Part shown: piece after piece, positions 1 to 10,148 of the stretch
How positions within the stretch are numbered: position 1 is the stretch's first letter
Layout: each line of letters opens with the position of its first letter
Source of the DNA: a virus
Direction: 5' to 3' (one strand)
Length of the DNA: 44,443 nt
IMG/VR virus record: IMGVR_UViG_3300032156_000026
Span: 1-44,443 of that record
Translations under genes and position numbers: made by a program
The notes under the pieces: model-generated
Seen by the model: the letters and a program-made list of their open reading frames with translations, nothing else
What the model was told of the DNA's origin: nothing
The model's database searches: none

Positions 1-1332
1 TAACTCAATCGTTGAAGTTGCTGATGGAGTATACCAACTTGGTACATCAGCTACACTTAATAACTTATTCGCTACATTTGTTTGAAGTTCAGATACTGAT
101 GTATCAAATGATGCTAGTGTAACTACCATATCAAGTGAAGTAATAGCAGATGTATCTACAATTGTCATTGTAAATTCAGTAACAATAGCAGGGTCACTCG
201 ATACATACTTGCTACCTGGATCCCAACTCTGATCTGCTTGTCCACTAGTAGTACCTGTCATTAATCTAAGCTTATCTCCATATCGATCAAGAATCCCTTG
301 TGTAGGATATCCAAGTCCAATTTGCACTTCACCAACTGAATAGGTAATATCCATAATAATATATGGTGCACCCATACACTTGATTAGATCACCAACATGT
401 AATTGTACACCACCAACTTGGCAAAGAGATCGCTTAGTGTTAAACTGAACACGTGTCTTTGGATCACTACAATGTTCTTGAAAGATACTTGTTGCTATCT
501 GAGCACACTCAACAGCAGTTGTTGCAGTATCATATTGATACATTAATAGTTGATCACCAGTAAATGGAACTGGATAGTCTCCATGTACTGGTGTATCAGC
601 TTGAGTTCCATATACACGTACCCCATTAACTTGAGATATAGAACTCTGGTAGGTCTCATGATTCCAAAACATTCCCTTTACAAAATCAATACTAGCAGTA
701 TGATCGATCCGATGAGTTCCAAACTCTACCTGTTTAGTTGTATTATTAAACCACATATGGTAGATTAGTTTATCTGTTCCTGCAGCTAGTTGTGATATAA
801 ACTTGTTTAGTGCACCAAGAGTAGTCATTCCGGTAGCTCTAATAGTCTCTGTTGTTGCTGCAAGTGCTGAATTACGTGTCCAAGTAGAATTACTTAGAAT
901 ACTATCAACGTGTATAGATGTTGCAACTCCACCAGGAAATACTACACTGTATGTCTTAGAACCATTATCAATTCTTAATTGATCTAACTCATCAGCTAGT
1001 TCACTAATATTGTAATCCCAACGAAGTAATATACCGGGTATAGTCTCATCCTGATTAGCTGGAGATGTTACCTTTTTAACTATTCCTACTAGAATGTCAT
1101 AGTATGTCTTAACTCCATCAGTATCAACAACTTCCTGAATGGTTACATGTGTTCCAGTTACAACTACAGGAAATCGTGTACCAGTTACTAGTGGAGCCAT
1201 AACTGCAATCTTTGCAGTATCAATAGCTTTTAAGTTAGATAACACAACTGCAGTTGTTGGATCTATACACTTATATGGAGCATGTGTATGATCATTATCA
1301 ATTAGCTGCCAATATGTTGAAACACTAGCCAT
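1..1332 (-). CDS. Baseplate/tail-tip protein, C-terminus cut by window edge
   Basis: An open frame of 444 codons runs off the left end without a stop. It starts at an ATG (1332-1330) that overlaps the TAA of the upstream gene by one base (TAATG), so translation is probably coupled. The product begins MASVSTYWQLIDND and is beta-rich, with no membrane segment. Its position after the tape measure and one further tail gene is where tailed viruses encode distal tail, hub and baseplate proteins. A middle segment reading 'RVYGTQADTPVHGDYPV' followed by 'LHVGDLIKCMGAPYIIMDI' resembles the pattern seen in hub proteins, but I cannot assign a family. Role inferred from gene order. Confidence 0.6.
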   Translation of the reverse strand, partial: MASVSTYWQLIDNDHTHAPYKCIDPTTAVVLSNLKAIDTAKIAVMAPLVTGTRFPVVVTGTHVTIQEVVDTDGVKTYYDILVGIVKKVTSPANQDETIPGILLRWDYNISELADELDQLRIDNGSKTYSVVFPGGVATSIHVDSILSNSTWTRNSALAATTETIRATGMTTLGALNKFISQLAAGTDKLIYHMWFNNTTKQVEFGTHRIDHTASIDFVKGMFWNHETYQSSISQVNGVRVYGTQADTPVHGDYPVPFTGDQLLMYQYDTATTAVECAQIATSIFQEHCSDPKTRVQFNTKRSLCQVGGVQLHVGDLIKCMGAPYIIMDITYSVGEVQIGLGYPTQGILDRYGDKLRLMTGTTSGQADQSWDPGSKYVSSDPAIVTEFTMTIVDTSAITSLDMVVTLASFDTSVSELQTNVANKLLSVADVPSWYTPSATSTIEL

Positions 1333-2267
1333 TATGCACCTACCATGTCTGCATATCTCCAATATCTAGTTAGAGACATAGATACAATTCGTAATGTTTG
1401 TCCTTGTACAACTCCAGCACCTGAAGCTGATCCTCGAGCTATACTAATATTATTTACAATCCACTTTGAGTCGTATCCTGTACCATCATTATCAAATTCA
1501 GGATACATATTCTGAGTAGTCGATACAACTAGACTTCTATAAGCTGCCCAAGCCTTTATTAAGGTATACATAGCAACTGTATTAACTCTAAAGGTAATAT
1601 CTATAACTGGTCCTATATTTCCTAGTGGAGGAAGTATCGTAAGAGCTTCACAATCGTATAGTGGAAATGATTGAATAGATCCCTGATGCTTCACTACTAT
1701 CTTAATTAGTCCAACTTGAATGACTTCTGATGGAGCTAATAGGTTAACCATTCTGATATATGGAGTAGCTCCTGTAGATGCAATAGTAGATGACACTGTA
1801 GTATCATTGAATGCAGGACAGTCTACAACATCTACATCTCGTAACTTAATAAGGTTCATATTTAATTTCCAGGTACTCTTAGCTCCAGCCATTCCAGTCT
1901 TATCACGAGTGGTTCCAATAGCCTTTGCTAAGTAGTGCCCATCAATCTCTTCTTGAACGAGTGATCCCAATGTAGTTACTGTATATATTGAATTACATGT
2001 CCAGTTCTTCAAGCTGTCTTTATACTCAGGAAATTCAGGACAAGGAGGGTTGTTCAAATTCCATGGAGCCTCTATCAGAATCTCTTTTGCTTCAGGCCCA
2101 ATCGGTATAGGTAGGTGTTGTTCACCCGGTATAGGAGTAATAACTGATGTTGTCTTTTTTGTAACTGTTATGGATGATGGATATAGATGTGCCTGCTCCT
2201 TTGGGTCTAAAATAGGGTTAAGATCATTTATCTTAACCTGTCTAGTAATGATTAGTGGAGGGGTCAT
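1332..2267 (-). CDS. Tail protein downstream of tape measure (distal tail candidate)
   Basis: The product has 311 residues. The ATG at 2267 overlaps the TGA of the tape-measure gene (ATGA), with GGAG a few bases upstream. It is Pro-rich for the first 70 residues, then beta-rich (for example 'TPYIRMVNLLAPSEVIQVGLIKIVVKHQGSI'), and has no predicted membrane segment or enzymatic motif. In long-tailed viruses the gene directly after the tape measure is usually the distal tail protein or another tail-tip component, which is the likely role here. I do not recognise the family from sequence. Confidence 0.6.
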   Translation of the reverse strand: MTPPLIITRQVKINDLNPILDPKEQAHLYPSSITVTKKTTSVITPIPGEQHLPIPIGPEAKEILIEAPWNLNNPPCPEFPEYKDSLKNWTCNSIYTVTTLGSLVQEEIDGHYLAKAIGTTRDKTGMAGAKSTWKLNMNLIKLRDVDVVDCPAFNDTTVSSTIASTGATPYIRMVNLLAPSEVIQVGLIKIVVKHQGSIQSFPLYDCEALTILPPLGNIGPVIDITFRVNTVAMYTLIKAWAAYRSLVVSTTQNMYPEFDNDGTGYDSKWIVNNISIARGSASGAGVVQGQTLRIVSMSLTRYWRYADMVGA

Positions 2268-5200
2268 CCTGATGCTCCATAGTATCTCTTATTTATAAGC
2301 TCCATTAGGTACTTCTCATCAGTTTTATTGTTTACAGTAACTGTTAGATAGTTAGTTACTGTTTGAGTATTAACTCCTCCTCCAAGCTGATCATTTGGAA
2401 CAATAGTACCTGATTGTTTAGTGGTAAACATCTCAGGACCTCGTTCTCCTACCATATAGGACTGTCCTGGATATACTGAACCACCTGCAGCTTTCTTTAG
2501 AACATTCTGTTTAGATATTGGATCCCAATACCACTGGCCAGGTAATGCTGATCTTTCATTAGCTGCACCTTGTCCACGACCTATTGTTTGCTCATACATC
2601 CCAGCAAGGAAGTCATATCCAGGTATCATACGTAGAATGCCCTGTGCAATTGTCATACCAATATCTGCACCAAGAGCATCAAGCTTTGACCAGTCTCCTG
2701 ATCGGAACGCTGTTGCTATTCCATCAATAATACCAATTATGATATCTGCGAATACAGTTCCAGCTGCCCATACGGCGGTTCCTACTCCTAAGAGAATATC
2801 AACTGCAAGTCTACCAAGTTGCTTCTGAACAGATTCACTATTAACTGATCCTACTAGTCCTGCAACTATAATATCTAGTAAACCACCTGTTCTCTTTCCA
2901 GAAGTATCTTCTGCTCCTAGTAATCCATCAGTTACTGCTTTACTAATACCAGTTGCAAGCTCACTTCCAAGTTTCTTTACTTTCTCCTTATCCCATGTGA
3001 GCATTGCATCCCACATCTTGGCAAACATCTCATTGGTGTATAAAACACTACCAAAGATACCTTTAATGATAGATCCAAGCTTGTTTCCCATCTCGGTTAT
3101 ACCACCCATCGCATCATCAAGGGCTTTATTAATATATGTACGGAATCCACCTACATCGTAGATCCAAGCATCAAGTACTAATACGATAGCTGCTATAAAT
3201 GCAGCACCAAACGTTGACCCTGCTAGTGTAGCACTTGCAGTTACAGTAGATCCGATCCCACCTTCAGTTGCAGCAACAGCACCATACCATTCAGCACCCG
3301 CAGCTACTACTTCTTCACCAGCAACTGCTTTAGTACCAAGATTAATAAGACCCTTACTAGCTAACCATCCGAGTATTCCGTTAACTCCCTTATTTGCCCC
3401 CATACCTGCTGCAATTCCAGTATTACCTGTAAGTAATCCTTTTAGTGCATTAGTTACACCGAGACCTCCTGCTCCTAGTCCAAGTGATTTAGAGATATTA
3501 ATTCCACCTAGTGTAGTCTTTAATGTAGTAAATGCAGCTGGTAGATTTGTTCCTAATGCCCATGCTAGTCCCTTAAGGATTAATACAATACCTTCAATAC
3601 CAGCTCCAAACATTGCAAGGAATGGCATTACCATAGCGGCTGCTACTCCAAGTCCAATCATAAAGGCAAGTATCTTGTCCATTCCTGGAAGTGTAGCAAT
3701 CTCCATGATCTTAGTAGCTACCCACATTAGGAAACTTACTATAGTAGGAATTGCTTCTATTAACTTAGATACAAGAACTATGATCTTCTCAATGAAGCCT
3801 GGATCCATGAGCATGGTAGCTAATTTATCCAGCATATCTGTGATAGCTGTAACTACACGCTTATCACTGAATATCTTATATGCTACATAGGCCAGCATTG
3901 TACTAATAGAAGCTGTCAACCCTTGGTACTGTTTCCAAGCATTAACAATATTCTTGGTATCTCCAAGCATGCTTCTAATCATACCAGCCATTGCACCGCC
4001 TTTAGGTCCGAATGCAATAGCTAACCCAATGTTACTAAAGATAGTTTCAATCTTCTGTAACTGTGAACCAAGAGCTCCCCAAACTTGCCCAATCAAGTTC
4101 ATTACAGATAATGTCGAGAAGTATACACCCAACATTGCCATCTGACTCTGTACCATCATATGCTGAGTCTTTCGAAGCTTATCCGCCTTCTCGTTTAAGA
4201 GTGTACTTAAGGTAACTTCTTTATCTTTTAATACAATGGAGGTGCGATCCTGGTTAATCTCAGGTCCACTAGCTTCAATATCTCTCTTGAGATTTATAAG
4301 CTGATCGAGTTGATCCTGATTACGAGCTGTATATGTAGCTTTTAATCCATGAGCAATACCAGCACCTTCAAGTCCACCACCACGCTCTGTTTCAGTAGTT
4401 GCTAGACTAGTAAATCCAGGACCAGCACGAAGTTGTTTTGATGCTTCCATCATTGCATCGCTAGTATAGGTCCCAACATTAATCTCAACTGTTCGACCTA
4501 TCATTTTGTCAAGGGTTCCCCATGCACGATCAGAGAATGTGTCTTCCCAACCACCTGTAACTCCAGCTGCTGGTTTAGCAGCTTCTGGATATGGAATAGG
4601 ACGACCGAACATCTTCTCATAGTTGTTCTTCAGATGTTTCATATACTCTTCCATTTCGTATGGATCAGTATTAGATCGTAATGTTCCACTTGTTGATCTC
4701 CACAACTCAGTTGATATACTCTTACCCATTGGGAGAAGTCTAGCCATTAACTTAGCATAGATTTCAGATACAAACTGATCATTCTTTAGTGCACTAGGTT
4801 TAAGACCAGTACGTTCACCTACAAATGTACGAAGCTTATCAAAGTCGAATGACTTCTGAATCATCTCTTCAGGAGTCATCCACTTTCTACCTTTCTTTTC
4901 AGGAACCTGGTAGGGTGATTCTGCTTGTGCTGGAAGAGCATGAGTAGTTTCGGGAACAGTGTGTACAACCTCACCGGGTTCTGTAACTGTAAGTTCAGTT
5001 CCAAGACCTTCTTGTAGAACTGGAACAAGTGCTTTTATCCTGGTCATCTCTTCATAAATAGTATTCATCTCGTTACGAATAGGAGCCTGATCGAAAGTAT
5101 TTTCAGCTTGACCTTTAAGTACAGCCATTGCATCCTTTAACTTATAGTACTTATCAATTAAAGCTGCGGGCTCATTGGCTTGATGAGCTAAGTCACCCAT

Positions 5201-8200
5201 ATCTGCATCAATTAGTCCACTTACATTGCTAGAAACAGGACCAGTCTTATGTGAGGTAACACTGATACCATACATCTTAGCTATGTTTGATTGCATAGAT
5301 GATGCAACTTCATCAGTTATTGTTGATCGTATCGCAGGAGCTAACTGTGTAGTTATATCATCAACAAACCCTTGCAGTTTGCTAGATTGATCTTTAAGAT
5401 CCTGAGCAAATGTAAAGTAAGTTGTCTGCTTTCGTCCAACAATACCAAACTTGTCAACGATACCTTGTGTGTTTTGGAATACTCTCTTGAATGTCTCCGC
5501 ATCATCAGGTGATATGATAGCATTCTCTTCTGGATGTGAATGCATCATTGTTATTTGACTAACACCTGTCTCATCAACAAATGCCTTAATACTAGCAAGT
5601 GTCTCAGCAAGTATTTCTTTTGGAATTTCATTTTCGGTGCCAGTACGTCTACTTCCTGGAATCTCACCATATTCTTTTGAGAATCCCCACACTTGCTCAA
5701 GATCACCCTTAGTGGGCATTGCAGCTTTAAGACCTTTAAGCTCATTAAGTCTCGCTTGATTTCTATAGACTGGTTTACCCTCTTCTGTCTCAAAGTGTGG
5801 ATTTGGTGGTGGAAGTGTAACACCTTCACGTTTATTAGCAGCTTTAAGTTGTGCAGCACGTTCTGTATCAGATATAACATTTATACGCTTACGACCAGTA
5901 CCTACATCTTTAAGCCACAACTCATCTAGAGCAGTCTGTAGACTGTTTCGATTTCGTTCTATTCCATCTACATACTGATAGATAGCATCCTTATCAACTT
6001 TAAGAAGTTCAGTATACTGATCATAGACCTGCTTAGCCTTCTCTTTTGTATTCTCAGAGGTAGTAACCTGTGCAGGATTGATACCAACGCTTTCAACAAC
6101 CTTTAAGAGTTCATCTTTAAACCAGGATCCCTGATCACCTGGCATTGTTCCTCTTGATGAGAATATCTTCTGCTTATTCTTAATGATATCATCTACGAAT
6201 GTCTGGAAGTACGCACCTTTTACATTGCTCTTCTTAAAGTCCTGATACATGTCTGGGAAGGGAATATCCGTGAAGAACTTCGTTAAGCCGCCAAAAGCAT
6301 CAATGGTCTTTTTACTATTAAATCCGGTAACTGTTTCATCCCAGTCGTATCCAGTGGTAGTGTGCTGCTTCTTATGCTTCTCCATTATTTTATCATGGAT
6401 CTTTCCACCAATCTTACCACCGGTAAATCCAAATCCACCAGCTACTGCTGGAAGAACATCATACATTCCTGCACCGGCAGCTATAGTTCCACCAACTATA
6501 CCTCCACCAACTCCTAGGACTTCAGGTATACTTATCTTAGGTGCAACTTTGGCGTACTTATCAACCATCTTACTAGCAATATCACCAAGTCTATTCTGCT
6601 TAAGAGAGGTACCTTCAAGAATCCTCATCCACTTATCTTTCTCATTCTCTACTTGTGCTGGTTCAGGATGTTGAAGTGCATAGTTCCGAAGTTTCTCTTG
6701 ACGGTCAGGGCTAGCAACAATCCTCTTAGGTGGATGTGCTAATTGATATGCATCTTGATCTGCAGCTTCCTTATTACGTATCTCTCTCTGACGAGCAAGT
6801 AAGTCGGTTGGATCTTGTGTTCTATTATCTGTTCTCCAACTAAATGCACCTACAGCTTTAATATACTCACGAGCTTGATCTTCTTTAGATCGTTCAGTAG
6901 TTAGACCTGACTCTTTTACTGTAGGCATTGTTGTCTTTTCTTCAGATGTTGGTATTGTATTATATAATGCTCTGGCTTTATCTGTATATTCCTTATTAAG
7001 TTCACCAACCTTATAATCAGACATTACTCCAGATTCTTCCATTATCTTAGCTGCTTTCTGCTCCATCTGATCTCTTAGAGCAGTCATAGCTTCAGAAAGT
7101 TTAGTTTCACCTTCTCTTCGCATATCCCATAACTTCTCAGCAACCTTCTGGGAAGTATACCGTTCTTCTACATCTGGAAGTATATACTTATCTTTAGCTT
7201 TCTGTCTAAGAGGTGTCTGTAATACTTGATAGTCTGATTGCAATCCCATCAGTTCATCATAAAGCTTACGACCAGTAACATGGTTCTGAACACTTACACC
7301 TTTAATGTGTTGTTTAATTAGATCAACCTTCTCGTAGAAATCTCCAAAGAATGACTTCGGATCACTTACCATTATTGTAAGTTCTTTCATCTCATGTTGA
7401 ATAAACTTAGTGATCTCATCCATTCTAATCTGACTGTTACTCTTCTCAAAGTAGCTAGTATCACTACGAACAGCAGGAGCAGGTGGAGGAGTTACACGAG
7501 GTGGTGAGGTGGGAAGTTCAGTTTGTACCGTTTCACTAGATGGATCTGCAGTCGATCGAATACGTTCACCTACAGCATATGGAGTCTGAAAGCGAGGTAT
7601 TTCTGGCATATACTGTGCAATTCTGCTCCAGTCTGGTGTTGTAGCTTCAGGTATTAGATTTGTATCTTTACCAAAGTCTGCTGCATGTCCGCCTGCATCT
7701 AGTTTCTTCTTTGCACCAGTCATTAGTTCTATAGCGTGTTGATGTTTGGCACTATTTAAGAACTTCATTCGTTCATAGTTTTTCTCACCATATAATTGCT
7801 TACCTTGCTGTTCAATAATTAGGTTAGCAATCATATCAAGAGGAGCACCCTCTTCATCCATTTCAGTAGGATCTGGTGAATGCCCAACAACTTTCTGCCA
7901 GAGACCTTCTTTACCGGTATCTCGCATAATAGCTCTAGACATTAACTTGTCAAGATCTTCTTGAACATTTCGCATAGCAAGCGCTGCATTAGGAATAACA
8001 TCTCCTTCTTCATCATGGGTGCGCGTGTATCCACGACCCTCTAATGCTCTTCTTGCTAACCAACGTCTTAAATTATTGATGGATCGAACTGGGTGAGACT
8101 CTTGTCCAATACCACGAGCATATCTAGCATTCCATATTGTCTTATCATTTGGATTTTGTTTCTTACCGAAGAAGTCCATTGGGAAAGCTTTACGAGCCAT

Positions 8201-9976
8201 CTCAAGCTCATCACCCTCCATCTTCTCATTATAGTCTCTTTCGGCAGTAGGATAGGTCCATTCTTTCTCTTTAGTATAGTACTCTTTATATTTAGAGCCC
8301 TCAAGAGAAGATAGTCCCCTCTGCCATTCAATATATGCGGGTTCTTCTCTATCACTTGTAGTAGTATCTGGAGGCTTTACTTTCTGATGAGCCGCCATCT
8401 TCTCCATAAATTGTTTAGCAAGTTCTGGAGATCTTTCTTTATCTACCATCTTATAATACTTAGAACGCTCTTCTTCAGATATTCTATTAAGAGTATCAGT
8501 ACCAGTATACTGGTTAACTAAATACTCAATCATCGGTTTAGTCTTATCATCTATAGCTAGACCTTGAACTACACTCCCGATAGATGAATTAGGAAATACA
8601 TCACTGAGCTTATCAGTAAACATCTTTAAATGGTCCCAGAATGCTGCCTTAGTATTAAGAACTGGAGATTCTACAGTATTAGCTCTCTTTCTTGCACTTA
8701 AAGATGACTTAGTTGCACCTTCAATTTCATCTGTAACGTATTTACCAGCACCTGTATTTTCATATTCTCGCTCATCAATAGCATTTGGTTGGAATACATC
8801 AGCAAATCCTTCTGATGGTCCACCAGGTCTAAGGCTAAATGGATATCCTGTGAACTTACCATTTGCAGTTCCCTTCATACCCTTTAGGTAAATATCAGGT
8901 CTCATCCAGGAAGTATTTGACCATTCTTGAGCTTGTAAGTCTCGAGCTGCATCTATTGAAGCTCGTGCATACATCTCACGGAAATCATCACGAGGAGCTT
9001 TTGCAGTTCTTAATTTCTTAATAATACCTTCTTCACCTGTAGCATGAAGAGAACTAAGCATCTTCTCAATTGATTGTGCTCTTGCTAATACTGTCTTACG
9101 ACCGTTTAGAGCTTGATCACGAATTACAGGACGAAGTCTACCGCCAGCTGAGTATGAATTAGCAACTTGATAGGTACCTACATTTGGATACTCAATTGGT
9201 ACCTCCTGAATGTCTTCTCTGAAGGTAGGACGTCTAAGATTAAGTAATGCATATGTTTCTGCAGTCTTCTTAGTAAATCTAACTTCATCTTCGAGTATTT
9301 TATCAAATTCAGGCTTAACAGCAAGTCGAACTTCGTTATAGCTTCTTCGAAGATTCTGTTCTCGTCTTGAAGCACTAGCCATTCTATTAGCTAATTTCTC
9401 ATACGATCTTACTGTAGTAGCATATCCTTGACTTATCATTGATGGATTTAATGCTTTAACCTGACTAGGCACTCTTGGCGAATCCAACACTGTTGTACTT
9501 GTATCTTGTACAACATCCTTCCCTACGAAATATGTTGGTGAGGTTCGACCCAATTTATTAGCTAAATCAACAGCTTGATCTGCCTTTCGCTGAAGAATAG
9601 CATCCGCCCAATCGCGCTTTCCTTGATTTTTACTGATAGTAGGGAGTTTCTGAGGTGTACCAGATGCTGCAGATTTAGCTAATGACTTTGCATTAGCTCT
9701 CTGAAGTGATACCCTATTAGTGAGTTCACGTACTCTTGTTAGTGAGGTTTGGAGTCTGATCTCGTGAGCAGAAGCAGCTTGTTTACCATACAGAACGTTC
9801 CGTTCCACTTCAAGTTTTGAGACACGCTCAGATTCGATATCAATCTTAGCTTGAATATCATCGATTACTTTACTACCTGCATTTTGCCTGATAGCCTTTC
9901 GAAGTGCTTGTGCATGGCGGTCTACTATTGAGACCGTACTATCGATTTTCTGATCTAACTCTTCAATTTTAGTCAC
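2264..9976 (-). CDS. Tail tape measure protein with embedded JAMM metalloprotease motif
   Basis: This 2,570-residue protein sets tail length and is ejected with the DNA. The start is taken as GTG at 9976, because AGGAGG (9990-9985) lies 8 nt upstream; an in-frame GTG at 9985 is inside that SD and cannot be used. Charged, coiled-coil sequence fills most of residues 1-1100. A Gly/Ala-rich hydrophobic stretch lies near 1145-1195. A full JAMM motif, HxH-x7-S-x2-D (His1479, His1481, Ser1489, Asp1492), lies within a compact alpha/beta segment. Several hydrophobic helices occupy about 1940-2260. Near 2510 comes 'GERGPEMFTTKQSGTIVPN', a tail-end signature shared by many tape measures. The gene follows the frameshifted chaperone, as expected. 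By usual tape-measure scaling the tail would be very long. Confidence 0.95.
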   Translation of the reverse strand: MTKIEELDQKIDSTVSIVDRHAQALRKAIRQNAGSKVIDDIQAKIDIESERVSKLEVERNVLYGKQAASAHEIRLQTSLTRVRELTNRVSLQRANAKSLAKSAASGTPQKLPTISKNQGKRDWADAILQRKADQAVDLANKLGRTSPTYFVGKDVVQDTSTTVLDSPRVPSQVKALNPSMISQGYATTVRSYEKLANRMASASRREQNLRRSYNEVRLAVKPEFDKILEDEVRFTKKTAETYALLNLRRPTFREDIQEVPIEYPNVGTYQVANSYSAGGRLRPVIRDQALNGRKTVLARAQSIEKMLSSLHATGEEGIIKKLRTAKAPRDDFREMYARASIDAARDLQAQEWSNTSWMRPDIYLKGMKGTANGKFTGYPFSLRPGGPSEGFADVFQPNAIDEREYENTGAGKYVTDEIEGATKSSLSARKRANTVESPVLNTKAAFWDHLKMFTDKLSDVFPNSSIGSVVQGLAIDDKTKPMIEYLVNQYTGTDTLNRISEEERSKYYKMVDKERSPELAKQFMEKMAAHQKVKPPDTTTSDREEPAYIEWQRGLSSLEGSKYKEYYTKEKEWTYPTAERDYNEKMEGDELEMARKAFPMDFFGKKQNPNDKTIWNARYARGIGQESHPVRSINNLRRWLARRALEGRGYTRTHDEEGDVIPNAALAMRNVQEDLDKLMSRAIMRDTGKEGLWQKVVGHSPDPTEMDEEGAPLDMIANLIIEQQGKQLYGEKNYERMKFLNSAKHQHAIELMTGAKKKLDAGGHAADFGKDTNLIPEATTPDWSRIAQYMPEIPRFQTPYAVGERIRSTADPSSETVQTELPTSPPRVTPPPAPAVRSDTSYFEKSNSQIRMDEITKFIQHEMKELTIMVSDPKSFFGDFYEKVDLIKQHIKGVSVQNHVTGRKLYDELMGLQSDYQVLQTPLRQKAKDKYILPDVEERYTSQKVAEKLWDMRREGETKLSEAMTALRDQMEQKAAKIMEESGVMSDYKVGELNKEYTDKARALYNTIPTSEEKTTMPTVKESGLTTERSKEDQAREYIKAVGAFSWRTDNRTQDPTDLLARQREIRNKEAADQDAYQLAHPPKRIVASPDRQEKLRNYALQHPEPAQVENEKDKWMRILEGTSLKQNRLGDIASKMVDKYAKVAPKISIPEVLGVGGGIVGGTIAAGAGMYDVLPAVAGGFGFTGGKIGGKIHDKIMEKHKKQHTTTGYDWDETVTGFNSKKTIDAFGGLTKFFTDIPFPDMYQDFKKSNVKGAYFQTFVDDIIKNKQKIFSSRGTMPGDQGSWFKDELLKVVESVGINPAQVTTSENTKEKAKQVYDQYTELLKVDKDAIYQYVDGIERNRNSLQTALDELWLKDVGTGRKRINVISDTERAAQLKAANKREGVTLPPPNPHFETEEGKPVYRNQARLNELKGLKAAMPTKGDLEQVWGFSKEYGEIPGSRRTGTENEIPKEILAETLASIKAFVDETGVSQITMMHSHPEENAIISPDDAETFKRVFQNTQGIVDKFGIVGRKQTTYFTFAQDLKDQSSKLQGFVDDITTQLAPAIRSTITDEVASSMQSNIAKMYGISVTSHKTGPVSSNVSGLIDADMGDLAHQANEPAALIDKYYKLKDAMAVLKGQAENTFDQAPIRNEMNTIYEEMTRIKALVPVLQEGLGTELTVTEPGEVVHTVPETTHALPAQAESPYQVPEKKGRKWMTPEEMIQKSFDFDKLRTFVGERTGLKPSALKNDQFVSEIYAKLMARLLPMGKSISTELWRSTSGTLRSNTDPYEMEEYMKHLKNNYEKMFGRPIPYPEAAKPAAGVTGGWEDTFSDRAWGTLDKMIGRTVEINVGTYTSDAMMEASKQLRAGPGFTSLATTETERGGGLEGAGIAHGLKATYTARNQDQLDQLINLKRDIEASGPEINQDRTSIVLKDKEVTLSTLLNEKADKLRKTQHMMVQSQMAMLGVYFSTLSVMNLIGQVWGALGSQLQKIETIFSNIGLAIAFGPKGGAMAGMIRSMLGDTKNIVNAWKQYQGLTASISTMLAYVAYKIFSDKRVVTAITDMLDKLATMLMDPGFIEKIIVLVSKLIEAIPTIVSFLMWVATKIMEIATLPGMDKILAFMIGLGVAAAMVMPFLAMFGAGIEGIVLILKGLAWALGTNLPAAFTTLKTTLGGINISKSLGLGAGGLGVTNALKGLLTGNTGIAAGMGANKGVNGILGWLASKGLINLGTKAVAGEEVVAAGAEWYGAVAATEGGIGSTVTASATLAGSTFGAAFIAAIVLVLDAWIYDVGGFRTYINKALDDAMGGITEMGNKLGSIIKGIFGSVLYTNEMFAKMWDAMLTWDKEKVKKLGSELATGISKAVTDGLLGAEDTSGKRTGGLLDIIVAGLVGSVNSESVQKQLGRLAVDILLGVGTAVWAAGTVFADIIIGIIDGIATAFRSGDWSKLDALGADIGMTIAQGILRMIPGYDFLAGMYEQTIGRGQGAANERSALPGQWYWDPISKQNVLKKAAGGSVYPGQSYMVGERGPEMFTTKQSGTIVPNDQLGGGVNTQTVTNYLTVTVNNKTDEKYLMELINKRYYGASG

Positions 9977-10148
9977 TAGACCCACCTCCTAACCCCACTA
10001 ACTTTTGAATTATCGGCAATACTGTTTTCATCACTTGCGAATCAAACTGCAATCTTGCCTCCCACTCATCTTGAGTATCCCACCCAATTAGAGTGGAAGG
10101 TCTTGATCCAGTTGTATAAGCAGTGAGACCTAGCTCTGTTACCAGACT
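9969..10148 (-). CDS. Frameshift extension of tail chaperone (T part of GT)
   Basis: After the TAG of the short chaperone the +1 (equivalently -2) frame is open for 59 codons, from AGT at 10148 to TAA at 9971-9969. It reads SLVTELGLTAYTTGSRPSTL, then a segment with GWDTQDEWEARL, and ends VGLGGGSSD. There is no suitably placed start codon (only an internal GTG-ATG about 19 codons from the end), so it is expressed only by frameshifting near ATC TTG CCC GCC TAG. The extension ends 8 nt inside the tape-measure gene, whose SD lies within it. This matches the G/GT arrangement conserved in long-tailed phages. The extended protein would be about 200 residues. The exact slip site and direction are inference. 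Confidence 0.75.
   Translation of the reverse strand, partial: SLVTELGLTAYTTGSRPSTLIGWDTQDEWEARLQFDSQVMKTVLPIIQKLVGLGGGSSD

Noticed and set aside
5551-5880. Minus-strand 109-codon ORF inside the tape measure gene
   Set aside because: It is a shadow frame of the tape measure gene, Leu/Gln/His-rich, without a ribosome site, and inside a strongly supported gene.
6249-6674. Plus-strand 141-codon ORF opposite the tape measure
   Set aside because: Antisense shadow of a Gly/Ala-rich segment; Pro/Ile/Ser-rich composition follows from the complementary strand and no promoter or SD is present.
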